From Parafrankia elaeagni (GTDB lineage: Bacteria > Actinomycetota > Actinomycetes > Frankiales > Frankiaceae), in contig NZ_KB893732.1 of assembly GCF_000374165.1 (NCBI RefSeq), forward strand, positions 1 to 61,037: a DNA stretch of 61,037 bases, given 5' to 3'. The position numbers were made by a program, and so were the translations under genes. The notes below the pieces were generated by a model, which was not told where the DNA came from, did not search any database, and worked only from the letters and a program-made list of their open reading frames with translations. Shown here in pieces: positions 23,359 to 32,486 of this stretch (positions are counted from its first letter, which is position 1; every line of letters begins with the position of its first letter).

Positions 23359-25503
23359 ATGTCATCGGAGGCCGGGATTCCGGCGGGGACCGTTCCGCTC
23401 GGTGCGGACGATCCTCGCGAGCTGGGTTCCTACCAGCTGCTCGGCAAGCTCGGCCAGGGCGGTATGGGCACCGTCTACCTGGGCCGATCGCAGCAGGGCC
23501 GGCTGGTCGCCATCAAGGTGATCCGGGCTGAGGTGGCGGACAATCCCGAGTTCCGGGCCCGTTTCTGGTCGGAGGCGGAGACCGCGCGCCGGGTCGCCCG
23601 GGTCTGCACCGCCGAGGTGCTCGAGGCCGCCCCGCACGCCCCCCAGCCCTACCTGGTGACCGAGTTCATCGAGGGCGAGACCCTGGCTCGGTTCGTCGCC
23701 CGCAACGGCCCGCTCGCGGACGCGAACCTGGAGCAGCTCGCGGTCGGTGTCGCGGCGGCGCTGACCGCGATCCACCGCGCCGGCATCGTCCACCGGGACC
23801 TCAAGCCGGCGAACGTGGTGCTCTCCCCGTTCGGCCCCCGGGTCATCGACTTCGGCATCGCCCGGGCGCTGGACTCTGCCTCCGGGCTGACCGGCGACCT
23901 GCAGCAGCTCGGCACACCCGCCTTCATGTCGCCGGAGCAGATCGAGGGCGGGGCGGTGACCCCGGCGGTCGACATCTGGGCCTGGGGCGGCCTGGTCACC
24001 TACGCGGCCACCGGGCACTACCCGTTCGGCGAGGGCAACGCGCAGGTGCTGCTGTACCGGGCGCTGAACGAGGAGCCGCGCCTCGACGGCGTCGACCCCG
24101 CGCTGCGCCCCATCGTCTGGCACGCCATGCGCAAGAACCCGACAGGCCGGCCCACCGCACAGCAGCTCATGCTGCGCCTGCTGGGCGACCCCACGGACGA
24201 CGTCGACGCGACGATCGACCCGAGCGAGGTCACCAACGTTCTCCAGGGCTGGAACCTGCCGATCTCCCCCGCCGTTGGGGCGGGGCCCGCCGCGGCGGGC
24301 ACAGGCGGCGGGTGGCAGGGCGGCGACGACCGGACGGTGGCCACCATGGCCGCGACCCGCGGCCCCGGCGCCACGGCCCACGGCCCCGGCTACGGCGCCG
24401 CGACGGGCGGGGGCCCCGGCCGGCCGGGCGAGGCCGCGGCGCCGGGGCCGCGGGTCGGCGAGGGCACCGGCCGGAACCGCCGGACCCCGGCCATCGTCGG
24501 TGCGACCGCCGCGGTCGCCGCCGTGGTGATCGCGGCCACGCTGATCGCCCTGGGCGGAGGTGGTGACGATGACAACGCGGCCAGCGGCTCGGAAGCGCCC
24601 GCGTCGCTGGCGCCCGGTGAGCTGCCGCGGTCCGCGGCTCCCCTCGACGAGGCCACGATGGTCTTCGCCAGCGACCAGAGCGGGAACTACGACCTGTACA
24701 CCGGCCGGCTGCCCGACCAGGGCAAGCTGACCGACGTCCGCCCGATCACCACCACCGCCGAGGACGACCTCCTGCCCTCGGTCAGCAAGGACCGCAGGAC
24801 GATTGTCTTCACCCGTCGGGAGGGCGCCGAGAACGCCCTGTACGCGGTGGCGGCGGACGGCTCGAGTGCCCCGGTCAGGCTCTTCACCAGCGGACTGGCC
24901 TCGAAGCTGACCATCGCCGACGACGCGCGGCCGTCGCTCTCGCCGGACGGCCAGTTCCTGGTCGTCCGCTCGACCACCGACCAGGACGGTCTGCCGAACC
25001 CGGGGCTGTACATCGTGTCGCTCGATGGCGCAGTCGTCTCTCGGCTCAACGCGGCGCCCCAGGCCACCGACCCCGCCTGGTCGCCCAGCGGCGAGCTCAT
25101 CGCCTACTGGTCGTCGGAGACGGAGAGTGACCGAGGCTTCATCGTCACCATCCCCGCGCAGCCGAACTCGGTGCCCACTCCCATCACCAAGGGCGACGGC
25201 AACCGGGACGCCGACCCGACCTTCTCCCCCGACGGCCAGCGCATCGCCTTCAGCCGGGAGATCGACGGTGACCTGGAGATCTACCAGATGAACACGGACG
25301 GCACGGGCAGGGTCCGGGTCACCGCCGAGCCGGGGCGGGATCAGGACCCGGCCTACTCGCCGGACGGCAGCCGCCTGGTGTTCACCGGTGAGCGGGGCAC
25401 GCCGGTCCGCCGGCTCTACCTCACCGACCCGGCGAACACGACCGATGCCGACATCCTTCTCACGGACATCCCGAGCTTTCACGTCCGCTGGGCGAACGGC
25501 TGA
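23359..25503 (+). CDS. Transmembrane Ser/Thr protein kinase with extracellular TolB-like propeller
   Basis: This 714-residue protein has a cytoplasmic Hanks-type kinase domain (about residues 20-285). Its landmarks are the glycine loop GKLGQGGMGTVYLG, the lysine in LVAIKVI, the catalytic loop HRDLKPANV, DFGIA, and SPEQ in place of APE. A Pro/Gly linker leads to one membrane span (IVGATAAVAAVVIAATLIAL, about 385-405). The outer part has repeated WSPSGELIAY, FSPDGQRIAF and YSPDGSRLVF blades of a TolB/WD40-like propeller, probably the sensor. The ATG at 23359 follows GAGGG. A long terminator stem follows. The nearby double-FHA exporter is a plausible phosphorylation target by analogy with mycobacterial PknF and Rv1747. 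Confidence 0.9.
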   Translation: MSSEAGIPAGTVPLGADDPRELGSYQLLGKLGQGGMGTVYLGRSQQGRLVAIKVIRAEVADNPEFRARFWSEAETARRVARVCTAEVLEAAPHAPQPYLVTEFIEGETLARFVARNGPLADANLEQLAVGVAAALTAIHRAGIVHRDLKPANVVLSPFGPRVIDFGIARALDSASGLTGDLQQLGTPAFMSPEQIEGGAVTPAVDIWAWGGLVTYAATGHYPFGEGNAQVLLYRALNEEPRLDGVDPALRPIVWHAMRKNPTGRPTAQQLMLRLLGDPTDDVDATIDPSEVTNVLQGWNLPISPAVGAGPAAAGTGGGWQGGDDRTVATMAATRGPGATAHGPGYGAATGGGPGRPGEAAAPGPRVGEGTGRNRRTPAIVGATAAVAAVVIAATLIALGGGGDDDNAASGSEAPASLAPGELPRSAAPLDEATMVFASDQSGNYDLYTGRLPDQGKLTDVRPITTTAEDDLLPSVSKDRRTIVFTRREGAENALYAVAADGSSAPVRLFTSGLASKLTIADDARPSLSPDGQFLVVRSTTDQDGLPNPGLYIVSLDGAVVSRLNAAPQATDPAWSPSGELIAYWSSETESDRGFIVTIPAQPNSVPTPITKGDGNRDADPTFSPDGQRIAFSREIDGDLEIYQMNTDGTGRVRVTAEPGRDQDPAYSPDGSRLVFTGERGTPVRRLYLTDPANTTDADILLTDIPSFHVRWANG

Positions 25504-26314
25504 CGGCCGCCGAGGGGGCGACCTGTCCCCTCCCCGACGATGCCCGCCGCATCGCGCCCGTGGGCGCGGTGACGGCGGGCATCGTCGTAGCTGGGCCTGG
25601 GCCGGCGGGAGCTCTGTCATCACGGGCCACGTCGGCACGGGCCACGTCGTCCGACGCCGTGACGGCGTCCAGCAGTCGCCAGTAGTCCGGGCCGCCGCCG
25701 GGCCCCGCGCCCTCGTCGTTGCGCCGCAGGACAGCGTCCTTGAAGGCCAGGAAGGCGGGCGAGGAGCGGGCCGGGCCGTCGCGGGAGCCGGCCGGCGGCG
25801 ATGACGGGCCGCCCAGCCAGCCGAGGCGCAGCACGGCCCGCAGCATCGGCACCGACAGGCGCTGGTCCAGCCGCAGGACGATGTCCTGCAGGGTGCGGTG
25901 CGCCGCCGTGGCGGCGATGCCGCCCAGGTCGGTGAGATCCCGCGGCTCGACCGCCATCGCGTGGCGCCGGCAGCCGGCCCGGCGCCGGCCGGCCGCCACC
26001 GGATCGGCGAACGCGACGTCCACCGGCTCCTGTGGCGCCCACCGGGGCAGACCGGGGATGCCGTGCAGGCGTGCCGCGGTCAGCAGGCAGACCACGCCAC
26101 CGGCGACCGCCAACGCGGCGCGGGCGTAGGCGCGCACCCGGTCGCGCACCGGGGGCACGACGAGCGCTCCGCGGACCGGTGCCCGCCAGCCACCGGAGCG
26201 CCGGCGCACCGTGATCGCCGCGTCGGACATGCCGAGCCGACGCGCCTCACACCGGGTGATCATGTCGTCCTGGCTGCGGGCCAGGGCGACGACTCGTTGA
26301 TAGCTCTCGGGCAT
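25460..26314 (-). CDS. AbiEi-like putative antitoxin/transcriptional regulator
   Basis: This 284-residue protein resembles actinobacterial proteins labelled type IV antitoxin AbiEi-like. It has an N-terminal winged-helix segment (VVALARSQDDMITRCEARRLGMSDAAITVRR split over two helices) followed by the GWRAPVRGALVVPP strand and an AARLHGIPGLP region. No AbiEii-type nucleotidyltransferase toxin gene is adjacent, so it is an orphan. The ATG at 26314 begins the conserved part; open frame continues upstream without support. The last 60 or so residues are low-complexity, and the gene's 3' end overlaps the kinase gene by 44 bp and contains that gene's terminator, so the true C-terminus may be shorter or non-functional. 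A related protein is at 46507-47664. Confidence 0.6.
   Translation of the reverse strand: MPESYQRVVALARSQDDMITRCEARRLGMSDAAITVRRRSGGWRAPVRGALVVPPVRDRVRAYARAALAVAGGVVCLLTAARLHGIPGLPRWAPQEPVDVAFADPVAAGRRRAGCRRHAMAVEPRDLTDLGGIAATAAHRTLQDIVLRLDQRLSVPMLRAVLRLGWLGGPSSPPAGSRDGPARSSPAFLAFKDAVLRRNDEGAGPGGGPDYWRLLDAVTASDDVARADVARDDRAPAGPGPATTMPAVTAPTGAMRRASSGRGQVAPSAAVSRSPSGRESSGCP
25536..25586 (+). terminator. Long terminator hairpin of the kinase gene
   Basis: GACGATGCCCGCCG (25536-25549) pairs perfectly with 25573-25586, and the loop itself holds a second stem (GCGCCC with GGGCGC). It starts 33 bp after the kinase stop codon and lies inside the convergent AbiEi-like reading frame. Confidence 0.75.
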
Positions 26315-26420
26315 GTGCCGAGTCTGCGGTCCGCGCCGGCCGCCGGCAGAGGCGCGGCGCCTCCTGTGGACAACGCGATCCGGATCGGACCCCTGTCCAC
26401 CGGGTCGGGTCCGCACGCGA

Positions 26421-26467
26421 AAGGGGGGCGGCGCCCGCCCGTGTCCGAGTTGGGCGCCGCCCCCCTT
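26421..26467 (-). terminator. Terminator hairpin of the FHA-ABC gene
   Basis: A perfect 16-bp stem pairs 26421-26436 (AAGGGGGGCGGCGCCC) with 26452-26467, with a 15-base loop. On the minus strand it lies just beyond the stop codon of the exporter gene and ahead of the AbiEi-like gene. Confidence 0.8.
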
Positions 26468-26509
26468 GTGCGGGAGACCGCGTGAGGTTGTGCGGGAGAC
26501 CGCGTGAGG
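26466..26509. repeat. 22-bp tandem duplication abutting the FHA-ABC stop codon
   Basis: TTGTGCGGGAGACCGCGTGA plus GG is repeated exactly at 26466-26487 and 26488-26509. The stop codon of the exporter gene begins at the next base. Confidence 0.9.
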
Positions 26510-29023
26510 TCAGCGAGCGGTGGGAGCCGTCGGGCGGCGCTTCGAGGTCTTCGGGTCCATCCGGCGCACCAGGAAGGAGACGGCGATGACGCACACGACC
26601 CCGACGGCGAAGGCTCCGCCGATGTCGATCAGGAACTGCGTCGACGTGAACTGGTAGAGGGGGTCGGCCGGGAAGTCCGGGTTGATCTCCGTGCCGAAGC
26701 CGGAGATCGTGTTCAGGTCGATCACCGAGGCGAGCGCGGCGAAGCCCCAGCGGGCGGGCGCGATCCAGCTCACCTGCTCGAGGCCGGGCGTACCGTCCGC
26801 CGCGACCAGACCACCGGAGAACACGAGCTGGGCCATGGTGATGAGCACCAGCAGCGGCATCGTCTTGTCCGCGTTGTCGACCAGTGAGGAGATGACCAGG
26901 CCGAGCATCGCCGACGCGAGTGACAGCGCGATCACGGCGATCGCGGCTTCCAGGAAGGGGAACCCGAACAGGCCGTCACCCATCGGGCGACCGGCGATGC
27001 CGATGGTGGTGAACACCAGCGCCTGCAGCGTCGTGATGAGCGTGAGCACCACGATCTTCGAACCGATGTAGGCCGTTCGGGACAGACCGATCGCCCGTTC
27101 TCGGCGATAGATCGGTCTCTCCTTCACGATTTCTCGCACCGAGTTCGACATGCCCATGAAGCAGGCACACAGTGTCATCACCAGCAGTACCGTCGGCGCG
27201 TCTCTGTTCGGTCCGCCGTCAGACGCCGCTATCAGGTCTCCCGGAATTGCCCGTGGAATGGCCCCGAGCAGGAACGGGAAGGCGATGATCAGCCGTAGGT
27301 AGGACTTGTCCGACGCGACCACGGCCATCATGCGTCGGCTCAGCGTGATGAGCTGGGAGGCGACGGACTGCTGCCGGATGGACGGCAGGTCCTCCGGCGC
27401 GGGCCGGGCCGACGGAGCGGTGATCGAGGCGGGCACGAACCAGCGGGAGTTCCGGAACCGGGCCGCCGACTCCGCGCCCGGAGTCGCCTCCAGCGTCAGG
27501 AACACGTCGGGGTAGTCCTTGGCCTGGAAGAACTGCAGCGCGTCACCGGGCGGCCCGAAGTAGGCCACGTAGCCACCGGGCGCGAGGACGAGCACGTAGT
27601 CGCACAGGTCGAGCTGGGCGACGCTGTGCGTGACCACGACGACCGTCCGGCCGTCGTCCGCCAGCTTGCGCAGCGACTCCATGACGTTCTTGTCCATGCC
27701 CGGGTCGAGGCCGGAGGTCGGCTCGTCCAGGTACAGCAGGGTGGGCTTGGTGAGCAGCTCCAGGGCGACCGAGGTCCGCTTGCGCTGGCCACCGGAGAGC
27801 CGGGAGACCTGCGTGTTCGCGTGCTGGGTCAGGCCGAGCTCGGCGAGCACCTCGTCGACCCGCTGGCGGCGCTCCGCCTTCGTGGTGTCGGGCGGGAACC
27901 GCAGCTCGGCACCGAACTCGAGCGCCCGGCGGACGGTCAGCGAGGTGTGCAGGAGGTCCTCCTGCGGCACGTAGCCGATCCGGCGGCGCAGCTCGTCGTA
28001 CTCGGAGTACATGTCCCGACCGGCGTAGCGGACGTTGCCCTTGTCCGCCGGGCGGAAGCCGGTCAGCGCGTTGAGCAGTGTCGACTTGCCGGCACCGGAC
28101 GGCCCGACCACACCGAGCAGGGCGCGGCCGGGAAGCTTGAAGGTCATGTCGTGCATGAGCTGCTTCTCGCCGGCCCACACGTTCAGGGCGTCGGCCTCGA
28201 AGCTGACGTCGCCGGAGTCGAGGTACTCGACGAGCAGCTCGCCCTCGAGCTGGAACACGTGGTGACCGATGGCGATCACGTCGCCCTGGTTCACGTTGGT
28301 CCGGCTGATGCGGCGGCCGTTGACGAACACGCCGTTCGCCGACTCGAGGTCGGCGATCTGCAGCCCGGAACGGCCGATGTAGAGCTCGGCGTGCCGGCGG
28401 GAGGCCAGCAGGTCGGTGATGACGATGTCGTTGTCGCGGGCGCGGCCCAGCGTCATCGTGCCCGGCCGCAGCCGGTAGGTGGTCCGCCGCTCGTGCTCCT
28501 GGTCGAGGCTGGTCGAGCCGGAGGGCGTCTGCGCCGGGTCGTAGGCGGGACCGCCACCACGCCCACCGGGCGCGGTCTGCCCACCGGGCGCCCGGCCGCC
28601 GCCCTGGCCCCGGGTCGGCGCGGTCGGCTTCGGCGGCTGGTAGCCGCTGGAGCCCGGCAGCATGGTCTGCATGTCGTAGGAGCCCGGGTCGTAGTCGGAC
28701 TCGTCGTACCCGCCGCGCTCGGCCGGGAACTCGGGCATGACCACGACCTCGGGGCCGCTCGGCGTGCCGAGGCGGAACCGGACCTCGCCGTGGACGGGCA
28801 GTGCCTCCGGCATCCGCTGGCCGTCGACCCACGTCCCGTTCGAGCTGATGTCGCGCACGGACCAGCCCCCGCCGGTCTGCTCGACGAGGAGGTGCCGCCG
28901 GGAGACACGGCTGTCGGCGATGACGTAGTCCGCGGTCCGGGCGCGGCCGATGATGAACTGCTCACCTGCCGGCACGGTGGCGGCACCGGCCTCGGTGACG
29001 ACTCTCAGATACGTCGTCTGCAC
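26510..29023 (-). CDS. Double-FHA ABC exporter (Rv1747-like)
   Basis: This 837-residue half-exporter carries two phosphothreonine-binding FHA domains: the first at about residues 20-90 (FIIGRARTADYVIADSRVSRRH), the second at about 190-255 (MTLGRARDNDIVITD, ASRRHAELYIG). A Gly/Pro-rich linker between them holds several threonines. The ATPase domain (about 275-490) has VGPSGAGKSTLLNAL, VSRLSGGQRKRTSVAL and LLYLDEPTSGLDPG. Six membrane helices of the ABC2/ABCG type fill 570-830. It is the layout of M. tuberculosis Rv1747, an exporter regulated by the kinase PknF, with the substrate thought to be an envelope glycolipid. The start is a GTG with AGGGGGAG upstream. Homodimerisation is expected. Confidence 0.92.
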   Translation of the reverse strand: MQTTYLRVVTEAGAATVPAGEQFIIGRARTADYVIADSRVSRRHLLVEQTGGGWSVRDISSNGTWVDGQRMPEALPVHGEVRFRLGTPSGPEVVVMPEFPAERGGYDESDYDPGSYDMQTMLPGSSGYQPPKPTAPTRGQGGGRAPGGQTAPGGRGGGPAYDPAQTPSGSTSLDQEHERRTTYRLRPGTMTLGRARDNDIVITDLLASRRHAELYIGRSGLQIADLESANGVFVNGRRISRTNVNQGDVIAIGHHVFQLEGELLVEYLDSGDVSFEADALNVWAGEKQLMHDMTFKLPGRALLGVVGPSGAGKSTLLNALTGFRPADKGNVRYAGRDMYSEYDELRRRIGYVPQEDLLHTSLTVRRALEFGAELRFPPDTTKAERRQRVDEVLAELGLTQHANTQVSRLSGGQRKRTSVALELLTKPTLLYLDEPTSGLDPGMDKNVMESLRKLADDGRTVVVVTHSVAQLDLCDYVLVLAPGGYVAYFGPPGDALQFFQAKDYPDVFLTLEATPGAESAARFRNSRWFVPASITAPSARPAPEDLPSIRQQSVASQLITLSRRMMAVVASDKSYLRLIIAFPFLLGAIPRAIPGDLIAASDGGPNRDAPTVLLVMTLCACFMGMSNSVREIVKERPIYRRERAIGLSRTAYIGSKIVVLTLITTLQALVFTTIGIAGRPMGDGLFGFPFLEAAIAVIALSLASAMLGLVISSLVDNADKTMPLLVLITMAQLVFSGGLVAADGTPGLEQVSWIAPARWGFAALASVIDLNTISGFGTEINPDFPADPLYQFTSTQFLIDIGGAFAVGVVCVIAVSFLVRRMDPKTSKRRPTAPTAR

Positions 29024-29643
29024 GTCTCTCCCCCTTCGCGACGGGACGCAGGCCGGGATGCCCCGCCGAAACCCTCATCAGCACGCCGTCCGGATCGGTC
29101 TCCGAACAGGACGGGCAACGGTGCCACCACCGATGGATCCTCACTACCTTGACCGATCTTGCGGGATGTCGCAGATCGTAGCGTCGTATGCCGACCTTGA
29201 TCCAGCCCGGGTGACGCGAGCGCCGTCGAACGGACCGCTTCAGCCGATTCCGGAGCCGACACCTCTAACCTTCCTCACGTCGTTCGTTCACGTCCCGACG
29301 CCTTTCATATCGCGTCGGCAGCGGGTTCGTGACCGAGTGTGGTAAGTCCGGCACGGGGACCGGCGACGTGAGCGGGTCGGTGCACCACCGACAATGCCCG
29401 TCGGGAACACCTGGCACCTGCTTCTGTCGCCGATCCGACCCGCTACCGTACGCGCCCCCACGAGGGCCTGGGCGGCCGACCGCGGGGTTCGCCGGCGGGC
29501 CCGCGGCGACCACTGCGGGCATCGCCCCGCCGGGCCACGCCACCCTGACACCTCGACCACGAAAAGCGACATTCCCGAAACAGAGTGTAGCAAGCCGGGC
29601 GATCCGTCCAGATTGCCCCGATCCAGCGATCCGGTCCAGGACG
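29024..29643. other. 620-bp gene-free stretch
   Basis: No frame in this gap has convincing codon use on either strand. It should hold the promoter of the FHA-ABC exporter and the 3' end of the LmeA-like transcript. No strong hairpin or repeat was noticed; several A/T-richer patches (for example 29140-29180 and 29260-29330) fit promoter DNA. Confidence 0.4.
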
Positions 29644-31113
29644 TCACCTGTCGCCGGCCGGCTTGGGCGCGGCCGGCAGCACCACGTCCTTGGCTGTCGC
29701 GGTCAGCGACAGGCCGGTCGCGTCCGTCGACGCCTGGACGATGTTCAGATCGAACGGGAGCCCGGCGATCGGAATGGGAATCGACGGAAGACGCAGACCA
29801 CCCGGAAGCGGGATGGTGGCGTTGATACCGCCGGCGAGCCCGATCTCCGACGGGACGAGGGTGAGCTCGTTGTTCTCGACCTCGAAGGTGGTCACGCCAC
29901 TGATCTGCTGGCCGAGGAGAGAGCCCGCGATCTCGACCTTCTCGCCGCCGTCGACCGGCGTCACCTGGACAACGGGATCCACCGTCTCCAGGTAGGCGTT
30001 CAGGTCGTCATAGGTGATCCGCACCGTCGCCCGGACGTCGTCGACGGGCACCTCGCCGATGCTGTCGGAGAGCGCGTCACCCAGCGGCACGTGCACGCCT
30101 TTGAGATTCGCGTCGACCTCGGAGATCCGCGGCCCGGGCGTGGGAATTCCCTCGATGGTGACGCTGATGTCCTTGAACTTGCCGAACAGCACCTGGGTGA
30201 GAAACGGGAAACCGCCGATCGCGACGTTGCGCACCGTCGGCGGCGTGGCACCGGGTTCCAGGCTCTCCGCGACGCTGACCTCGACCTGCTTCTCCATCTG
30301 GTCCCTGGCGATCGCGACCGCGACCCGGTCGCCGACCACGAAGAGAACCAGCAGCAGCACGACGACGAACGCGAGGATCCGGCCCCGGCGACGCCTGCGT
30401 TTCGCGGGCGCCGGGCCGCCCGGAGCCGGCCGGGCACCACCTGGGCCGCCGGGCGGCTGCTGGGCACCGCCGGCGGGCAGCGGCCCGCTCTCCGCCCCGT
30501 AGGGACCGGACTCGCCGCCGTACGGGCCCGCAGCGCCGTTCCCGGCGAACACCGGGCGGACGTGGCCTCCGCTGTCGAGGTAGGTGCCGCCGGTGTGGGG
30601 AGCGCCCTCGCGCGGCCCGGACGCCGCGGGGTCGTAGCCCGGCCGACCACCGGCCCCGGGAGGTGGCTGGGCGTACCCGGCCGGCGGCGCGTACCCGGCG
30701 CCGGCCCCCGCGGGCGGCCCGTAGGCGGCGGAAGCGCCGGAAGCATCGGGGGCACCCGCGGCGCCGGGCTGGCCACCGGCCGCCTTCGGAGCCCGGCCCC
30801 GGCGGACCACCTGGGTCGCCTCACCGAGCAGCTGCGTGGCGCCCTCGCCCTCCGGCTCGTCCTCCGGATCACCGTCGGCGGGGCGAACCCGGCGGCCGGG
30901 GCGGAACGCGTCCGCCGGCGGCGGCGGGCCGGCGGGCCGGAAGGCCTCCGGCGGGGGCGGTGGAGCGTCCGGGGCGCCGGGGCGCGCCCGGCGCTGCACG
31001 TTCTCGGTCGGCCGGGTACCGCGTTCACCCGACTGCGCGGCGGATCCCCTGGGGGGCATCACATTGGTGGCGTCCGCGGGCTCCTGCCCGTCACCGCCGT
31101 GCCCGTGGTTCAC
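29644..31113 (-). CDS. LmeA-like (DUF2993) membrane lipid-binding protein
   Basis: This 489-residue protein has a long disordered cytoplasmic N-terminus rich in Pro, Gly and Ala (about residues 1-240), a basic KRRRRRGR patch, one membrane span (ILAFVVVLLLVLFVVGD) and an outer DUF2993 domain of about 220 residues. That domain shows VRNVAIGGFPFLTQVLFGKF, VTIEGIPTPG and LPSIPIPIAGLPFDLNIVQA. Mycobacterial LmeA binds phosphatidylinositol-type lipids and is needed for lipomannan elongation, so an envelope-lipid role is plausible. The start is set at the GTG at 31113 because GGGAGA precedes it; the frame is open to 31167. The disordered region's many threonines and prolines are unusual for LmeA itself, which is shorter. 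Confidence 0.82.
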   Translation of the reverse strand: MNHGHGGDGQEPADATNVMPPRGSAAQSGERGTRPTENVQRRARPGAPDAPPPPPEAFRPAGPPPPADAFRPGRRVRPADGDPEDEPEGEGATQLLGEATQVVRRGRAPKAAGGQPGAAGAPDASGASAAYGPPAGAGAGYAPPAGYAQPPPGAGGRPGYDPAASGPREGAPHTGGTYLDSGGHVRPVFAGNGAAGPYGGESGPYGAESGPLPAGGAQQPPGGPGGARPAPGGPAPAKRRRRRGRILAFVVVLLLVLFVVGDRVAVAIARDQMEKQVEVSVAESLEPGATPPTVRNVAIGGFPFLTQVLFGKFKDISVTIEGIPTPGPRISEVDANLKGVHVPLGDALSDSIGEVPVDDVRATVRITYDDLNAYLETVDPVVQVTPVDGGEKVEIAGSLLGQQISGVTTFEVENNELTLVPSEIGLAGGINATIPLPGGLRLPSIPIPIAGLPFDLNIVQASTDATGLSLTATAKDVVLPAAPKPAGDR

Positions 31114-31517
31114 CGGAACATCTCCCGCTCCGCGCCGCCGGGCGTCCGGCGTGGCGCCGCCTGTCACAGTCGGTCATCTCGAGTCCGACCTGCCGGCCGC
31201 CGTCCGAACCGCCGGCCCATCAGAGGATGGTCGCACGCGGAAGGGTCAGGCGACCCTGTCGGGTCCGATCACCTGTGTCTCGCACGTGTCGGATTTCCGA
31301 CCCGGACGATTGTCGGTTACGCACCGTTCAGGAGCACCAGGAAGACCGCTCCGCTCCGATCACTTTCAGCAACTATGCCCTACGCTCCGCATACCCCGCG
31401 AACCCGGCCCGCCCTCTCGCCTCGCCGGCTCTCGCCCCGAGCGCCTCTGCTCGGATGTCACCGTCCGGAGGCCCCCGCCGGCCGCCCCGCCACATCCCGC
31501 CACGCCTCTCCTCTGTG
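31114..31517. other. Gene-free stretch between LmeA-like and SDR genes
   Basis: About 400 bp without a credible gene. It should contain the LmeA-like promoter and the terminator of the SDR transcript. It is less GC-rich than the genes (for example 31355-31390) and ends in the tandem repeat at 31518. Confidence 0.4.
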
Positions 31518-31554
31518 CCTTCTCGCGACGTCACGGCCTTCTCGCGACGTCACG
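31518..31554. repeat. 19-bp-period tandem duplication across the SDR stop codon
   Basis: CCTTCTCGCGACGTCACG occurs at 31518-31535 and 31537-31554; the stop codon of the SDR gene (31550-31552) is inside the second copy. Confidence 0.88.
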
Positions 31555-32359
31555 CCTCGAGCGGTAGCTGCGCGGCGCCGCGCGCACCCGCCCGCCGCGG
31601 CCCGGGGGCCAGCCGGAAGGCCGTCCCGCCCGGGGCGGCGAACGCCTGCCAGAAGTGGTCGGCCACCTCCTCGGGCCGCAGCGGCCCGACGGTACCGACC
31701 CGGCCATCCAGCACCACGGTGCGCAGTCGGACGCCCTGCGCCGCCAGCAGTGGCGCCATCGCCTCCCCCATCGCTGCCGCGCCCGCCTTCCCGACGGCCA
31801 GCGCGAACCGCCCGGCCGCCGGCTCACTGCGCGGGCCGGCGACCGTCAGCAGGATGGTCGCGCCCGGCCGCTCGGCCAGCAGCGGCGCCGCGATCTGCAC
31901 CGCTGTCAGCGCCCCGGTCACGTTCACCGCCAGCGTCTGGTTCATCGACTCGGCGCGCACCGAGAAGGCCGTGCCCCGGATGCTCAGTTTGGCGTTGTAG
32001 ACGAGCACGGTCAGCCCGCCGATCTCGGCAGCCACCCGCCCGGCGGCGGCGGTGAACGCCGCCTGGTCGGTGACGTCGGCGACGGCCCCGGCGACCGGAT
32101 GATCGGCAGCCGCGAACTCGCCGGTCACTCGGGACACGGTCTCGGCCGACCGCGAGATCACTCCCAGCCGGAACCCCTCGGCAGCGAACCGGTGCAGCAG
32201 CGCCGTCCCGAAGGCGGCGCCGGGACCGACCACCATCAGGCCACGGCTGGAAGGCCCCACGGCCCCACCCGCCGGAACCGCGGGGGCCCCGGCACCTGCG
32301 GCGGAGGTCCTGGCGCCCGCGGCAGGTTTCGTGGCCGCGCCGTTGTCCATGCGCCCCAT
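31550..32359 (-). CDS. Atypical short-chain dehydrogenase/reductase-like protein
   Basis: This 269-residue Rossmann protein has the nucleotide loop VVGPGAAFGTALLHRF in place of the usual TGxxxGIG. It also has ADVTDQAAF and VLVYNAKLSI (for the NNAG motif) and the VNVTGALTAVQIAAP helix. At the usual YxxxK site the sequence reads LAVGK, so the catalytic tyrosine is missing while the lysine is kept, and the preceding serine position is in LLTVAGPRS. It may bind a dinucleotide without classical reductase activity. A 30-residue Ala/Gly-rich stretch precedes the domain. The ATG at 32359 is used, with a second possible ATG at 32350. It probably forms an operon with the small membrane protein and AGPS-like genes upstream. 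Confidence 0.72.
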   Translation of the reverse strand: MGRMDNGAATKPAAGARTSAAGAGAPAVPAGGAVGPSSRGLMVVGPGAAFGTALLHRFAAEGFRLGVISRSAETVSRVTGEFAAADHPVAGAVADVTDQAAFTAAAGRVAAEIGGLTVLVYNAKLSIRGTAFSVRAESMNQTLAVNVTGALTAVQIAAPLLAERPGATILLTVAGPRSEPAAGRFALAVGKAGAAAMGEAMAPLLAAQGVRLRTVVLDGRVGTVGPLRPEEVADHFWQAFAAPGGTAFRLAPGPRRAGARGAAQLPLEA

Positions 32360-32486
32360 CCTGACGCGCGGGCGCTGCCGCCGCGCCGATATGGCCCGGA
32401 TACGCGCGATCGCGCCTGGATGCCCGCGCTCAGTTCCCGTCCGGGCGCGCCCCGTCCCCGGCGGCCCGGACGGTGGATCGATCGCC

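Noticed and set aside
23362-25638. A 758-codon open frame antisense to the kinase gene
   Set aside because: It has no recognisable domains and mirrors the kinase codon pattern; the plus-strand kinase is certain.
29329-32055. A 908-codon plus-strand open frame opposite the LmeA-like and SDR genes
   Set aside because: Composition is Arg/Pro/Gly-rich without domains, and it lies over two minus-strand genes with real family features.
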